In this document: positions 27,060 through 33,773 of the stretch, one piece after another
Position numbering within the stretch: position 1 is the stretch's first letter
Layout: each line of letters begins with the position of its first letter
From: CAYQQR01 sp964420035
GTDB taxonomy: Bacteria > Bacteroidota > Bacteroidia > Bacteroidales > SM23-62
Length of the DNA stretch: 64,000 nt
Assembly (NCBI GenBank): GCA_964420035.1
Contig: CAYQQR010000013.1
Coordinates: 1-64,000 of the forward strand
Direction of reading: 5' to 3'
Made by a program: the position numbers and the translations under genes
The notes under the pieces: generated by a model
What the model was told of the DNA's origin: nothing
What the model saw: the letters and a program-made list of their open reading frames with translations, nothing else
Database searches by the model: none

Positions 27060-28379
27060 ATGAAAAATATATTGATCATTGGCGCTGCCGGACGCGACTT
27101 TCATAATTATAATGTTTACTACAGGAACAATCCCGACTTTAGGGTTGTTGCCTTTACAGCTGCACAAATTCCGGATATCGATGGAAGAAAGTACCCTGCT
27201 GAACTGGCCGGTGAACAATACCCCGATGGTATACCCATATATAATGAAGCCGACCTGGAAAAACTCATCCGGGAACTGGAAGTTGATGAATGTGTGTTTT
27301 CATACAGTGATGTACCCTATACTTACGTAATGGGCATGAGCGCGAGAATAAACGCCGCCGGAGCCAACTTTACACTGCTGGGTGCAAAGGATACCATGCT
27401 GAAAAGCAATAAACCGGTTATAGCCGTTGGTGCCGTCCGTACCGGTTGTGGCAAAAGCCAGACCTCGAGGCGAATCATTGAAATATTGATGGAACAGGGC
27501 AAAAAGGTCGTAGCCATCCGGCACCCTATGCCTTATGGAAACCTGGTAGCCCAGAAGGTTCAGCGTTTTGCCACGATAGATGATCTTAAAAAGCACAATT
27601 GTACCATAGAAGAAATGGAAGAATATGAGCCCCATGTTGTTCGCGGGAACGTGATATATGCCGGGGTTGATTATGAAGCCATTCTAAAGGAGGCAGAAAA
27701 TGATCCCGACGGATGTGACATTATCCTGTGGGACGGAGGAAACAACGATTTCCCCTTTTATAAGCCCGACCTGATGATCACCGTTACCGATCCCCACCGT
27801 CCCGGCCACGAGTTAAGCTATTATCCCGGAGAAGTAACCTTGAGGCTGGCCGATGCGGTGGTGATCAATAAGATCGATAGTGCCGATCCCGAAGGAGTGC
27901 AAGCCGTAAGGGAAAGCATTGAAAAAGTGAACCCCGGGGCCTCGGTTATTGATGCCGCTTCTCCCATACGGGTGGAAGATCCTTCCCTGATCAAAGGAAA
28001 GAAGGTGCTGGTGGTTGAGGATGGTCCGACACTGACCCACGGCGAAATGAAGATCGGCGCCGGAGTGGTTGCAGCCAAAAAATACGGGGCATCCGAACTC
28101 GTTGATCCCCGTCCCTTTACCGTTGGTCGCCTGGCCGATACTTTCAGGATATATCCCGAAATTGGTGTTCTGCTCCCGGCTATGGGCTACGGGGAACAGC
28201 AGCTCAAGGACCTGGAAGCTACCATCAATAAAGCTGATTGTGATGCCGTGGTTATCGGCACCCCCATCGACCTGAACCGGGTGATCAACATTAAAAAGCC
28301 AACCACCCGGGTGTTTTATGATCTTCAGGAAATTGGCTCCCCGGATCTGAGGGAAGTTTTATCTGAATTCCTGGATTGA
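27060..28379 (+). CDS. Cyclic 2,3-diphosphoglycerate synthase-like P-loop protein (COG2403)
   Basis: This 439-residue cytoplasmic protein has an N-terminal Rossmann-like half (ILIIGAAGRDFHNYNVYYRNN, about 1-120). A P-loop NTPase half starts at VGAVRTGCGKSQTSRR (about 123-138) and continues with ILWDGGNNDFPFYKPDLMITVTDPHRPGHE and DAVVINKIDSADPEGV, the latter a G4-type NKID. The architecture matches the archaeal cyclic 2,3-diphosphoglycerate synthetase family and its bacterial relatives, often labelled GTPases. Whether a mesophilic bacterium makes that solute is doubtful. A different ligase-type reaction is possible. The family assignment is firm; the function is inference. Confidence 0.75.
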   Translation: MKNILIIGAAGRDFHNYNVYYRNNPDFRVVAFTAAQIPDIDGRKYPAELAGEQYPDGIPIYNEADLEKLIRELEVDECVFSYSDVPYTYVMGMSARINAAGANFTLLGAKDTMLKSNKPVIAVGAVRTGCGKSQTSRRIIEILMEQGKKVVAIRHPMPYGNLVAQKVQRFATIDDLKKHNCTIEEMEEYEPHVVRGNVIYAGVDYEAILKEAENDPDGCDIILWDGGNNDFPFYKPDLMITVTDPHRPGHELSYYPGEVTLRLADAVVINKIDSADPEGVQAVRESIEKVNPGASVIDAASPIRVEDPSLIKGKKVLVVEDGPTLTHGEMKIGAGVVAAKKYGASELVDPRPFTVGRLADTFRIYPEIGVLLPAMGYGEQQLKDLEATINKADCDAVVIGTPIDLNRVINIKKPTTRVFYDLQEIGSPDLREVLSEFLD

Positions 28380-28406
28380 AGTTTCTGTTAAACTGTTTCA
28401 AGCTAC

Positions 28407-28532
28407 TTGGTTCTTTGGTTCCTTGGCTCCTTGGTTCGTTCATTAGTTCTTAGGTTCTTAAAGAATATTAGGACTGAACCAGGGAACTTATGAACCATTG
28501 AACTGAACTAAGGAACTGAGGAACTTAACCAG
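28407..28532. repeat. Mirrored 8-bp-period repeat (GGTTCctt / aGGAACtn)
   Basis: The left arm at 28407-28460 repeats GGTTCYTT at 8-bp steps. The right arm at 28471-28532 repeats GAACYnnn, the reverse complement. Together they can form a long imperfect hairpin. They fill most of the 197-bp gap between two convergent genes (cPGS-like and pgi). Confidence 0.65.
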
Positions 28533-28576
28533 GTAAAGTGAGCATCGGGGTAGTAATCAAGAAAAATCAAAAGAAA

Positions 28577-29920
28577 TTAGATCCTGGTCTTAATTTTTTT
28601 GGTTTCCTCCTCACATCCCGGCTTTTCCAGCAGGGCAAACATATTCTTTTTGTACATTTCCACTCCGGGCTGGTTGAAGGGATTGATGCCGAGGATGTAG
28701 CCACTGATCCCGCAGGCCTTTTCAAAGAAGTAAATCAATTCACCCAGGTGGTATTCATTGATCTTCGGGATCTCGATGCGAATGTTGGGAACGCCCCCGT
28801 CTACATGGGCCAGCAGGGTTCCCAGTTCGGCCATTTTATTGACATAATCCACCCGTTTGCCTGCAAGATAATTAAGCTGGTCAAGGTTCTCCTTGTCGGT
28901 GGGGATCACCACTTCATGGTTGGGTTCTTTCACGGAGAGCACAATTTCAAAAAGATTGCGTTCCCCATCCTGAATGTATTGACCCATCGAGTGGAGGTCG
29001 GCCGTAAAACTCACGGAAGCAGGAAAGATACCCTTGTTTTCTTTTCCTTCACTTTCTCCATACAACTGCTTCCACCACTCGGATAACCATACCAGCTTGG
29101 TGTTGAAATTAGCCAGGATCTCGGTGGTTTTACCGATCCGGTAAAGAGCATTACGGGTTGCTGCATACAAGGCTGCCGGATTATCTTTGAAGGGTATACC
29201 CGGGGCGGTTTGTTTCTCCAATGCTTTGGCCCCCTTGATCAGTTCACGGATATTAAATCCTGCAGCGGCGATGGGCAACAGACCAACCGGGGTCAGTACG
29301 GAATAACGTCCCCCGGTGTCATCGGGGATCACAAAGGTCTTATATCCCTCGTTATCGGCAAGCTTTTTCAACGCACCCCGGTCCTTGCTGGTTATGGCGA
29401 TGATCCTTTGCCGGGCTTCTTCCACCCCTACCTTATTCTCCAGGTGATTGCGAAGGATCCGGAAGGCAATGGCCGGTTCGGTGGTGGTACCGGATTTGGA
29501 TATGACCACGATGGCATAAGAACGTTCATCCAGTACCTCCATGATCTCATGCAAATAGTCTTCGCCAATGTTGTTTCCGGCAAAGAGCAGGAAGGGTTTA
29601 TCGTGGTTGGACCTGAGATGCTCGAAGCGGTGGCTCAGGGCCTCGGTTATGGCCTTTGCTCCCAGGTAGGATCCACCGATGCCAATGACCACGATAATCT
29701 CGGCCTTGTCCTGCAGGTCTTTAGCGGTAATCTCGATTTCTTTTATCTGTTCCCGGGTAATCTTGGAGGGCAGATCGATCCAGCCCAGAAAATCACTTCC
29801 TGCCCCGGTCTTTTCATGCAGGGCTTTGATGTGCTGGCTGACCTCCTCTTCATAGGCCATGATGTGGGCTTCTCCCACAAAATTGTAAACGTGGTGAACA
29901 TCCAGGTTTAATCCGGGCAT
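28577..29920 (-). CDS. pgi: Glucose-6-phosphate isomerase
   Basis: This 447-residue SIS-fold enzyme is of the shorter bacterial type. VIGIGGSYLGAKAITEAL and VVISKSGTTTEPAIAFRIL are the phosphate-binding signatures, and FVIPDDTGGRYSVLTPVGLLP supplies the catalytic arginine region. A C-terminal lysine-bearing helix (INPFNQPGVEMYKKNMF) corresponds to the PGI signature 2 area. It interconverts glucose and fructose 6-phosphate. Its 3' end faces the cPGS-like gene across the 8-bp-period repeat. Confidence 0.96.
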   Translation of the reverse strand: MPGLNLDVHHVYNFVGEAHIMAYEEEVSQHIKALHEKTGAGSDFLGWIDLPSKITREQIKEIEITAKDLQDKAEIIVVIGIGGSYLGAKAITEALSHRFEHLRSNHDKPFLLFAGNNIGEDYLHEIMEVLDERSYAIVVISKSGTTTEPAIAFRILRNHLENKVGVEEARQRIIAITSKDRGALKKLADNEGYKTFVIPDDTGGRYSVLTPVGLLPIAAAGFNIRELIKGAKALEKQTAPGIPFKDNPAALYAATRNALYRIGKTTEILANFNTKLVWLSEWWKQLYGESEGKENKGIFPASVSFTADLHSMGQYIQDGERNLFEIVLSVKEPNHEVVIPTDKENLDQLNYLAGKRVDYVNKMAELGTLLAHVDGGVPNIRIEIPKINEYHLGELIYFFEKACGISGYILGINPFNQPGVEMYKKNMFALLEKPGCEEETKKIKTRI

Positions 29921-29942
29921 AATTCTTGTTTTAGGTGAGTCC

Positions 29943-29950
29943 CAAAAATA
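29943..29950 (-). promoter_or_regulatory. Bacteroidota -7 box (TATTTTTG) for pgi
   Basis: Reads CAAAAATA on the plus strand. It lies 22 bp upstream of the pgi ATG and predicts a short leader of about 16 nt. Confidence 0.45.
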
Positions 29951-29991
29951 GTAAATAGCTTGGTATTATAATAACAGGGTTTGAATTTTGA

Positions 29992-30059
29992 CTGGTTTCT
30001 GGTCACTGGCATCTGGTTTATTACTTAGAGCTACCAGCAACCAGCCGCCAGCGACCAGT
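29992..30059. repeat. Mirrored 7-bp-period repeat (CTGGTnn / CCAGnnn)
   Basis: Left arm 29992-30017: CTGGTTT, CTGGTCA, CTGGCAT, CTGGT. Right arm 30032-30059: CCAGCAA, CCAGCCG, CCAGCGA, CCAGTA. The core is constant and the last three bases vary, with strict 7-bp spacing on both arms. It lies between divergent genes, so it is not simply a terminator. Confidence 0.65.
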
Positions 30060-30068
30060 AGCAAGAAT

Positions 30069-30240
30069 CCTTTGCCGAAGGTAAATTTCAACTATCCCGA
30101 GAATCGGGATTTTCAACCTCTGCCGGAAGCAGATTTAAACCACCGACCGAAGGGAGGTTTTCACTACCCGAAGGGTTTTAAACTGCCCGCGGGGCTTTAA
30201 ACTACCCGAAGGGTTCAAAACTACCCGCGGGGTTTTAAAC
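30069..30240 (+). repeat. Tandem array of eight mini-hairpins with covarying stems
   Basis: Eight units of 19-25 bp follow head to tail. Each has a short GC stem-loop followed by TTTyAAAC. Examples are TACCCGAAGGGTT, TGCCCGCGGGGCT, TACCCGCGGGGTT and ATCCCGAGAATCGGGAT. Stem bases change in complementary pairs between units (A-T versus G-C next to CCC/GGG), so base pairing rather than sequence is conserved. The array occupies the leader region of the patatin gene, ending 67 bp before its start. An ORF runs through part of it, but its peptide is only a reflection of the repeat. Confidence 0.65.
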
Positions 30241-30307
30241 GGTTATGACCCCCCTTTGGAACAGTAACAATATTTTTATTTAACTTGTTTGAATAAAATC
30301 CTGTAAA

Positions 30308-31099
30308 GTGAAATTCTTTAATAAGAAACACAATTACGGCCTGGTGCTTAGCGGAGGTGCTGCGCGCGGACTGGCCCACCCGGGGGCCATAAAAGCCCTG
30401 CATGAAGCAGGGATCGAACCGGGGATCATTTCCGGTGCCAGTGCTGGCGCCATTGCCGGTGCTTTCTATGCCGACGGTTTTGAACCGGAGGAAATCCTAG
30501 ACCTTTTTAAAGGTAAAAAGGTCCTTGATTTCACCCAGTTGAAAATAAACAAGACCGGCTTGCTTGATATTAAGGGGCTGAAAAAATTGCTGAAGGAAAA
30601 CTTAAAGGCAAAAAAATTCAAGGACATGAAAAAGCCTTTTGTTGTTTCCGTTACTAATTTTAGCACGGGGAAACCCGAATACATTTCGGATGGAGACCTG
30701 GTTGAGGCGGTACTGGCATCTTCCAGCATACCCATGGTTTTCCATCCCGTTAAGATGGGGGAACATTATTATATCGATGGAGGGGTTTTGGACAATTTCC
30801 CCATCCTTCCGATAGAGGATAAATGCAAAAAAATTATTGGTGTTGCCGTCAATCCTATAGGCGAACAAACCGGAAAGCCCACCCTGATCAGCCTGAGTAT
30901 CCGGAGTCTGCACCTGGCTGTCTCCTCCGAGATGGCATGGAAAAAGAAGAAGGTAGACATTTTCATCGAACCTGCAGGTTTGAGGAAGTATAGCCTGATG
31001 GATGCAGGAAAGGCCCGGGAGATGTTCGATCTTGGTTATCAAGAGGCCAAAAAAGTCCTTGAGTCTGCCGGAAAAAGCTTGAAAAATGCTAAGGATTGA
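30308..31099 (+). CDS. Patatin-like phospholipase
   Basis: This 263-residue patatin/RssA-type acyl hydrolase has an oxyanion loop LVLSGGAARGLAHPGAI, nucleophile elbow GASAG (residues about 43-47), and catalytic aspartate in YYIDGGVLDNFPI. There is no signal peptide or membrane helix, so it acts in the cytoplasm or at the inner leaflet. The likely reaction is hydrolysis of an acyl ester of phospholipid. The start is GTG 30308; no ATG lies at a suitable position. The upstream hairpin array may affect its transcription or mRNA (inference). Confidence 0.93.
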   Translation: MKFFNKKHNYGLVLSGGAARGLAHPGAIKALHEAGIEPGIISGASAGAIAGAFYADGFEPEEILDLFKGKKVLDFTQLKINKTGLLDIKGLKKLLKENLKAKKFKDMKKPFVVSVTNFSTGKPEYISDGDLVEAVLASSSIPMVFHPVKMGEHYYIDGGVLDNFPILPIEDKCKKIIGVAVNPIGEQTGKPTLISLSIRSLHLAVSSEMAWKKKKVDIFIEPAGLRKYSLMDAGKAREMFDLGYQEAKKVLESAGKSLKNAKD

Positions 31100-31160
31100 C
31101 TGTAATGGGCGAAGGATGATACCCTTTTTTCATTTAAATCTTAATGATTCTGATGAGATA

Positions 31161-31168
31161 TAATTTTG
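31161..31168 (+). promoter_or_regulatory. Possible -7 box (TAATTTTG)
   Basis: TAnnTTTG match 48 bp before the ThuA gene. A near match (TATCTTTTG) lies 20 bp further down, so the exact start is ambiguous. Confidence 0.35.
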
Positions 31169-31216
31169 TAATAAAAGAAGCTATCTTTTGGAAAGAAATT
31201 CCGTAAACTATATTCC

Positions 31217-32005
31217 ATGAAAACGATTAGCAAATATGTTATCTTGAGTTTTGTATTATTTTTTCTATCCTTGAGTATTCTCGCGCAAAACGCCCTTGAT
31301 GGGAAACGGGTACTCTTTGTCTGGGGAGGCTGGATGGGTCATGAACCGGATAAATGCGCGGAAATTTTCGTTCCCTGGATGGAATCGGAAGGAGCCCGGG
31401 TCACGGTAACCCAGACCCTGGATTCCTATACCGATTATAATCTTGCGGAAGATTTCGACCTGATCATACAGATCTTCACCATGGCTTCCATTACCCGTGA
31501 GCAGGAAAGTGCCCTGCTGGAAGCAATCAAGAGCGGCGTTGGGATTGCCGGCTGGCACGGCGGACTGGGAGATGCTTTTCGCGATAACGTGGCCTACCAG
31601 TTCATGGTCGGAGGACAATGGGTGGCGCACCCCGGGGGGATCATCGAGTATGCGGTCAATATTGTCGATCATGAGGATCCGGTTACCCAGGGATTGAACG
31701 ATTTCAGGATGCATTCCGAGCAATATTACATGCACGTGGATCCCAATGTCAAGGTATTGGCCACTACCACCTTTACCGGAGAGCATGCATCCTGGATCGA
31801 AGGGGCCGTGATGCCGGTGGTCTGGAAGAAGATGTACGGGAAAGGAAGGGTCTTTTATTCCTCCCTCGGTCATGTTGCCTCCGATTTCGATGTCCCCGAA
31901 GCCCTGGAGATCATGAAACGGGGGATCCGGTGGGCGGCGGAAAGTAAGTTTGCTCCTGAGGAGGAATGGTTATTTCCGGCCTACCGGAATTGGAAAAATA
32001 AGTAG
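31217..32005 (+). CDS. Secreted ThuA domain protein
   Basis: This 262-residue protein has a clear signal peptide (MKTISKYVILSFVLFFLSLSILAQ). The ThuA domain (trehalose-utilisation, glutamine-amidotransferase-like fold) shows VLFVWGGWMGHEPDKCAEIF, VGIAGWHGGLGDAFRDN, GQWVAHPGG, HSEQYYMHVDP and GKGRVFYSSLGH. Family members are linked to sugar catabolism, often beside Gfo/Idh dehydrogenases and DUF1080 proteins. A role in processing oxidised sugars in the periplasm fits its two DUF1080 neighbours. The exact reaction is unknown. Confidence 0.92.
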   Translation: MKTISKYVILSFVLFFLSLSILAQNALDGKRVLFVWGGWMGHEPDKCAEIFVPWMESEGARVTVTQTLDSYTDYNLAEDFDLIIQIFTMASITREQESALLEAIKSGVGIAGWHGGLGDAFRDNVAYQFMVGGQWVAHPGGIIEYAVNIVDHEDPVTQGLNDFRMHSEQYYMHVDPNVKVLATTTFTGEHASWIEGAVMPVVWKKMYGKGRVFYSSLGHVASDFDVPEALEIMKRGIRWAAESKFAPEEEWLFPAYRNWKNK

Positions 32006-32008
32006 ACC

Positions 32009-32040
32009 ACAGACCACGCCTGCCGGCAGGCGTGGTCTGT
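32009..32040. terminator. 32-bp perfect palindrome between convergent genes
   Basis: Positions 32009-32024 are the exact reverse complement of 32025-32040 with no loop. It lies 3 bp after the ThuA stop and 43 bp from the DUF1080 stop. Its outer part repeats the GACCAC motif used in the nearby 7-bp-period array. No T-tract follows, so a bidirectional terminator role is a guess. Confidence 0.45.
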
Positions 32041-32083
32041 CGTCCGTGATCCATTCCAAATAAAACCCAATACTTAATTGAAT

Positions 32084-32746
32084 CTATTCTGTGGATATTT
32101 CAACCAGCTCAATCCTCCGGATCTCCATCGGTCCCCCTTCGGACTGGATGCAGATATTACCCTGGGTGAAGGCAGGATCAGTGCCCCGGTTCTGCAGTAC
32201 CCCGTTGACCTTCAATTCTATTAAGTCATCTGTGCATCTGATCTCGTAAGTATTCCACTCACCGGCAGGTTTTTCAGAGCTTTCTTCAAATTTCGGTATA
32301 ACCTTGAATCTTCCTTCTCCCGGTTCTATAACGTGGCTTGTATCTTTAACCGTGATTCCCGAACCTTCACCAATGAGGACAAAATCACCGGCGTTCCCGT
32401 TCATCAATTGCGCCTCAATACACTGAGGCCATAGCAGGTCCTGGCCGCGGGCATGCAACAACACACCTGAATTGGCCGGTTCTTCAACCCATCGCCAGTC
32501 CACATGAAGGATATAGTTGCTATAGGTTCCCTTTGTTCGGATGTATCCGTTGGGCTTACCCTTGATCTTCAGCGAGCCCTCTTCAACATAAAAGACCTCC
32601 TTGGGATTGACAGCAGAATCCCCGACAAACAGGGTCCAGTTATCCAGATTCTCGCCGTTGAAGAGCTGGATTGTTTCGGATTCTTTGCAGGAATGAATGC
32701 TGAAGACCAGGAGTGTGGTCAGTAGGAATACGGTTAGTTTTTTCAT
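32084..32746 (-). CDS. DUF1080 lipoprotein (3-keto-disaccharide hydrolase family)
   Basis: This 220-residue protein has a lipoprotein signal (LLVFSIHSC, cysteine at about residue 20), so it is probably anchored in an envelope membrane. The concanavalin-like DUF1080 fold is recognised by ENLDNWTLFVGD, YSNYILHVDWRWVEEPANSGVLLHA, GEWNTYEIRCTDDLIELKVNG and GNICIQSEGGPMEIRRIEL. Characterised relatives hydrolyse 3-keto-glucosides or bind glycans. It faces the ThuA gene and is divergent from a second DUF1080 gene. Confidence 0.9.
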   Translation of the reverse strand: MKKLTVFLLTTLLVFSIHSCKESETIQLFNGENLDNWTLFVGDSAVNPKEVFYVEEGSLKIKGKPNGYIRTKGTYSNYILHVDWRWVEEPANSGVLLHARGQDLLWPQCIEAQLMNGNAGDFVLIGEGSGITVKDTSHVIEPGEGRFKVIPKFEESSEKPAGEWNTYEIRCTDDLIELKVNGVLQNRGTDPAFTQGNICIQSEGGPMEIRRIELVEISTE

Positions 32747-32795
32747 AATTGAATATTGTTGATGATTTCAGACAAGTTAGGATAATTTCGTGAAA

Positions 32796-32915
32796 GACCA
32801 CGGACCACGGACCACAGTACGTCGCGGGAAAATTCTTACTTTGAACAGGAATTATTATAGAAGCCGGGATGATTTAGATTCTCTTGTCATGTACCGTGGT
32901 CCGTGGTCCGTGGTC
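32796..32915. repeat. 25-bp inverted repeat made of 7-bp units (GACCACG)
   Basis: The left arm at 32796-32820 is three GACCACG-type units plus GTAC. The right arm at 32891-32915 is its reverse complement at 24 of 25 positions. The 70-bp loop contains a start-proximal AT-rich stretch. The repeat lies between two divergent DUF1080 genes and brackets the probable promoter region. Confidence 0.7.
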
Positions 32916-32965
32916 ATATTTTCACTATCTTTCACTTAAACAACACAACTTTAATCCACTCAGTC

Positions 32966-33709
32966 ATGAAAATAAAGAATCTACTGCTAATGCTGAGTTT
33001 CTCAGTTTTAATGGTTGCTGGTTACGGCCAGACAAAGGAAATTCCCGAGGGCTTTGTCTCCCTGTTCAATGGCCAGGACTTTACCAACTGGGTAGTGCCC
33101 GAGGGGGATAACGGTCACTGGAAAATTCTTGATGGCGTCATCGATTATGATGCAGAAAGTGAAGCCAAGGGAAACAAAAGCCTGTGGAGCGAAAAATCCC
33201 ATGGAGATTTTGTTTTATATGTAGACTGGCGCATTAAGAAAACCCCTTATAAAAATCCCCGGGTACCCATCATTTTGCCCAGTGGTTTGCATAAATTAGA
33301 TGAGAACGGGGAAGTGATCCGCATGGTGGTTCCGGATTCCGACTCGGGCATTCTGTTGCGCGGTCAGGGGAAATCCCAGGTCAACATCTGGTGCTGGCCC
33401 ACCGGATCCGGCGAGGTCTATGGCTATCGCATGGACGAAAGCATGCCACCGGAGGTTAGAAGAGCGGTAACACCAACTACTCTGGCCGATAATAATATCG
33501 GGGAGTGGAACACCTTCAGGATTATCCTGGTCGGTGATGTATTGAAGGTAGAGCTGAACGGGATCACGGTGATTGAGGAGGCTGAACTGCCCGGTCTTCC
33601 CGAAGAAGGACCCATCGGCCTGCAGCACCATGGCAACAAGGTCGACGGGGAATGGGTCAGTCCGCCGAGCTTGCTTCAGTTTCGGAATGTTTATATTAAG
33701 GAGTTGTAG
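32966..33709 (+). CDS. Secreted DUF1080 protein (3-keto-disaccharide hydrolase family)
   Basis: I place the start at ATG 32966 because it gives a proper signal peptide (MKIKNLLLMLSFSVLMVAGYGQ). An upstream start at 32903 lies inside the repeat arm. The 247-residue protein has DUF1080 motifs EGFVSLFNGQDFTNWVVPEG, DFVLYVDWRI, SDSGILLRGQGKSQVNIWCW, GEWNTFRIILVGDVLKVELNG and EGPIGLQHHG. No lipobox cysteine follows the signal, so it is likely periplasmic. Paired, diverged DUF1080 genes next to ThuA suggest stepwise attack on a 3-keto-glycoside (inference). Confidence 0.9.
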   Translation: MKIKNLLLMLSFSVLMVAGYGQTKEIPEGFVSLFNGQDFTNWVVPEGDNGHWKILDGVIDYDAESEAKGNKSLWSEKSHGDFVLYVDWRIKKTPYKNPRVPIILPSGLHKLDENGEVIRMVVPDSDSGILLRGQGKSQVNIWCWPTGSGEVYGYRMDESMPPEVRRAVTPTTLADNNIGEWNTFRIILVGDVLKVELNGITVIEEAELPGLPEEGPIGLQHHGNKVDGEWVSPPSLLQFRNVYIKEL

Positions 33710-33739
33710 ATTTTATAAGGACGTTCGTTATTCAAGGAG

Positions 33740-33760
33740 ATCCCGCATCAAGTGCGGGAT
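33740..33760. terminator. Short stem-loop between convergent genes
   Basis: ATCCCGCA/TGCGGGAT is an 8-bp perfect stem with a 5-nt loop, between the DUF1080 and lysS stops. It resembles other CCCG/CGGG palindromes in this window. No T-tract is present. Confidence 0.4.
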
Positions 33761-33773
33761 GGAGCCCAATTCA

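Noticed and set aside
28407..30059. CRISPR array
   Set aside because: The repeated units are only 7-8 bp with 2-4 variable bases. There are no 20-40 bp repeats with equal spacers and no cas genes.
29988..30200. 70-residue ORF through the hairpin array
   Set aside because: Its repeated peptide (YPKGFKLPAG) simply mirrors the DNA repeat, and the array varies by covarying stem bases and by unit length not divisible by three.
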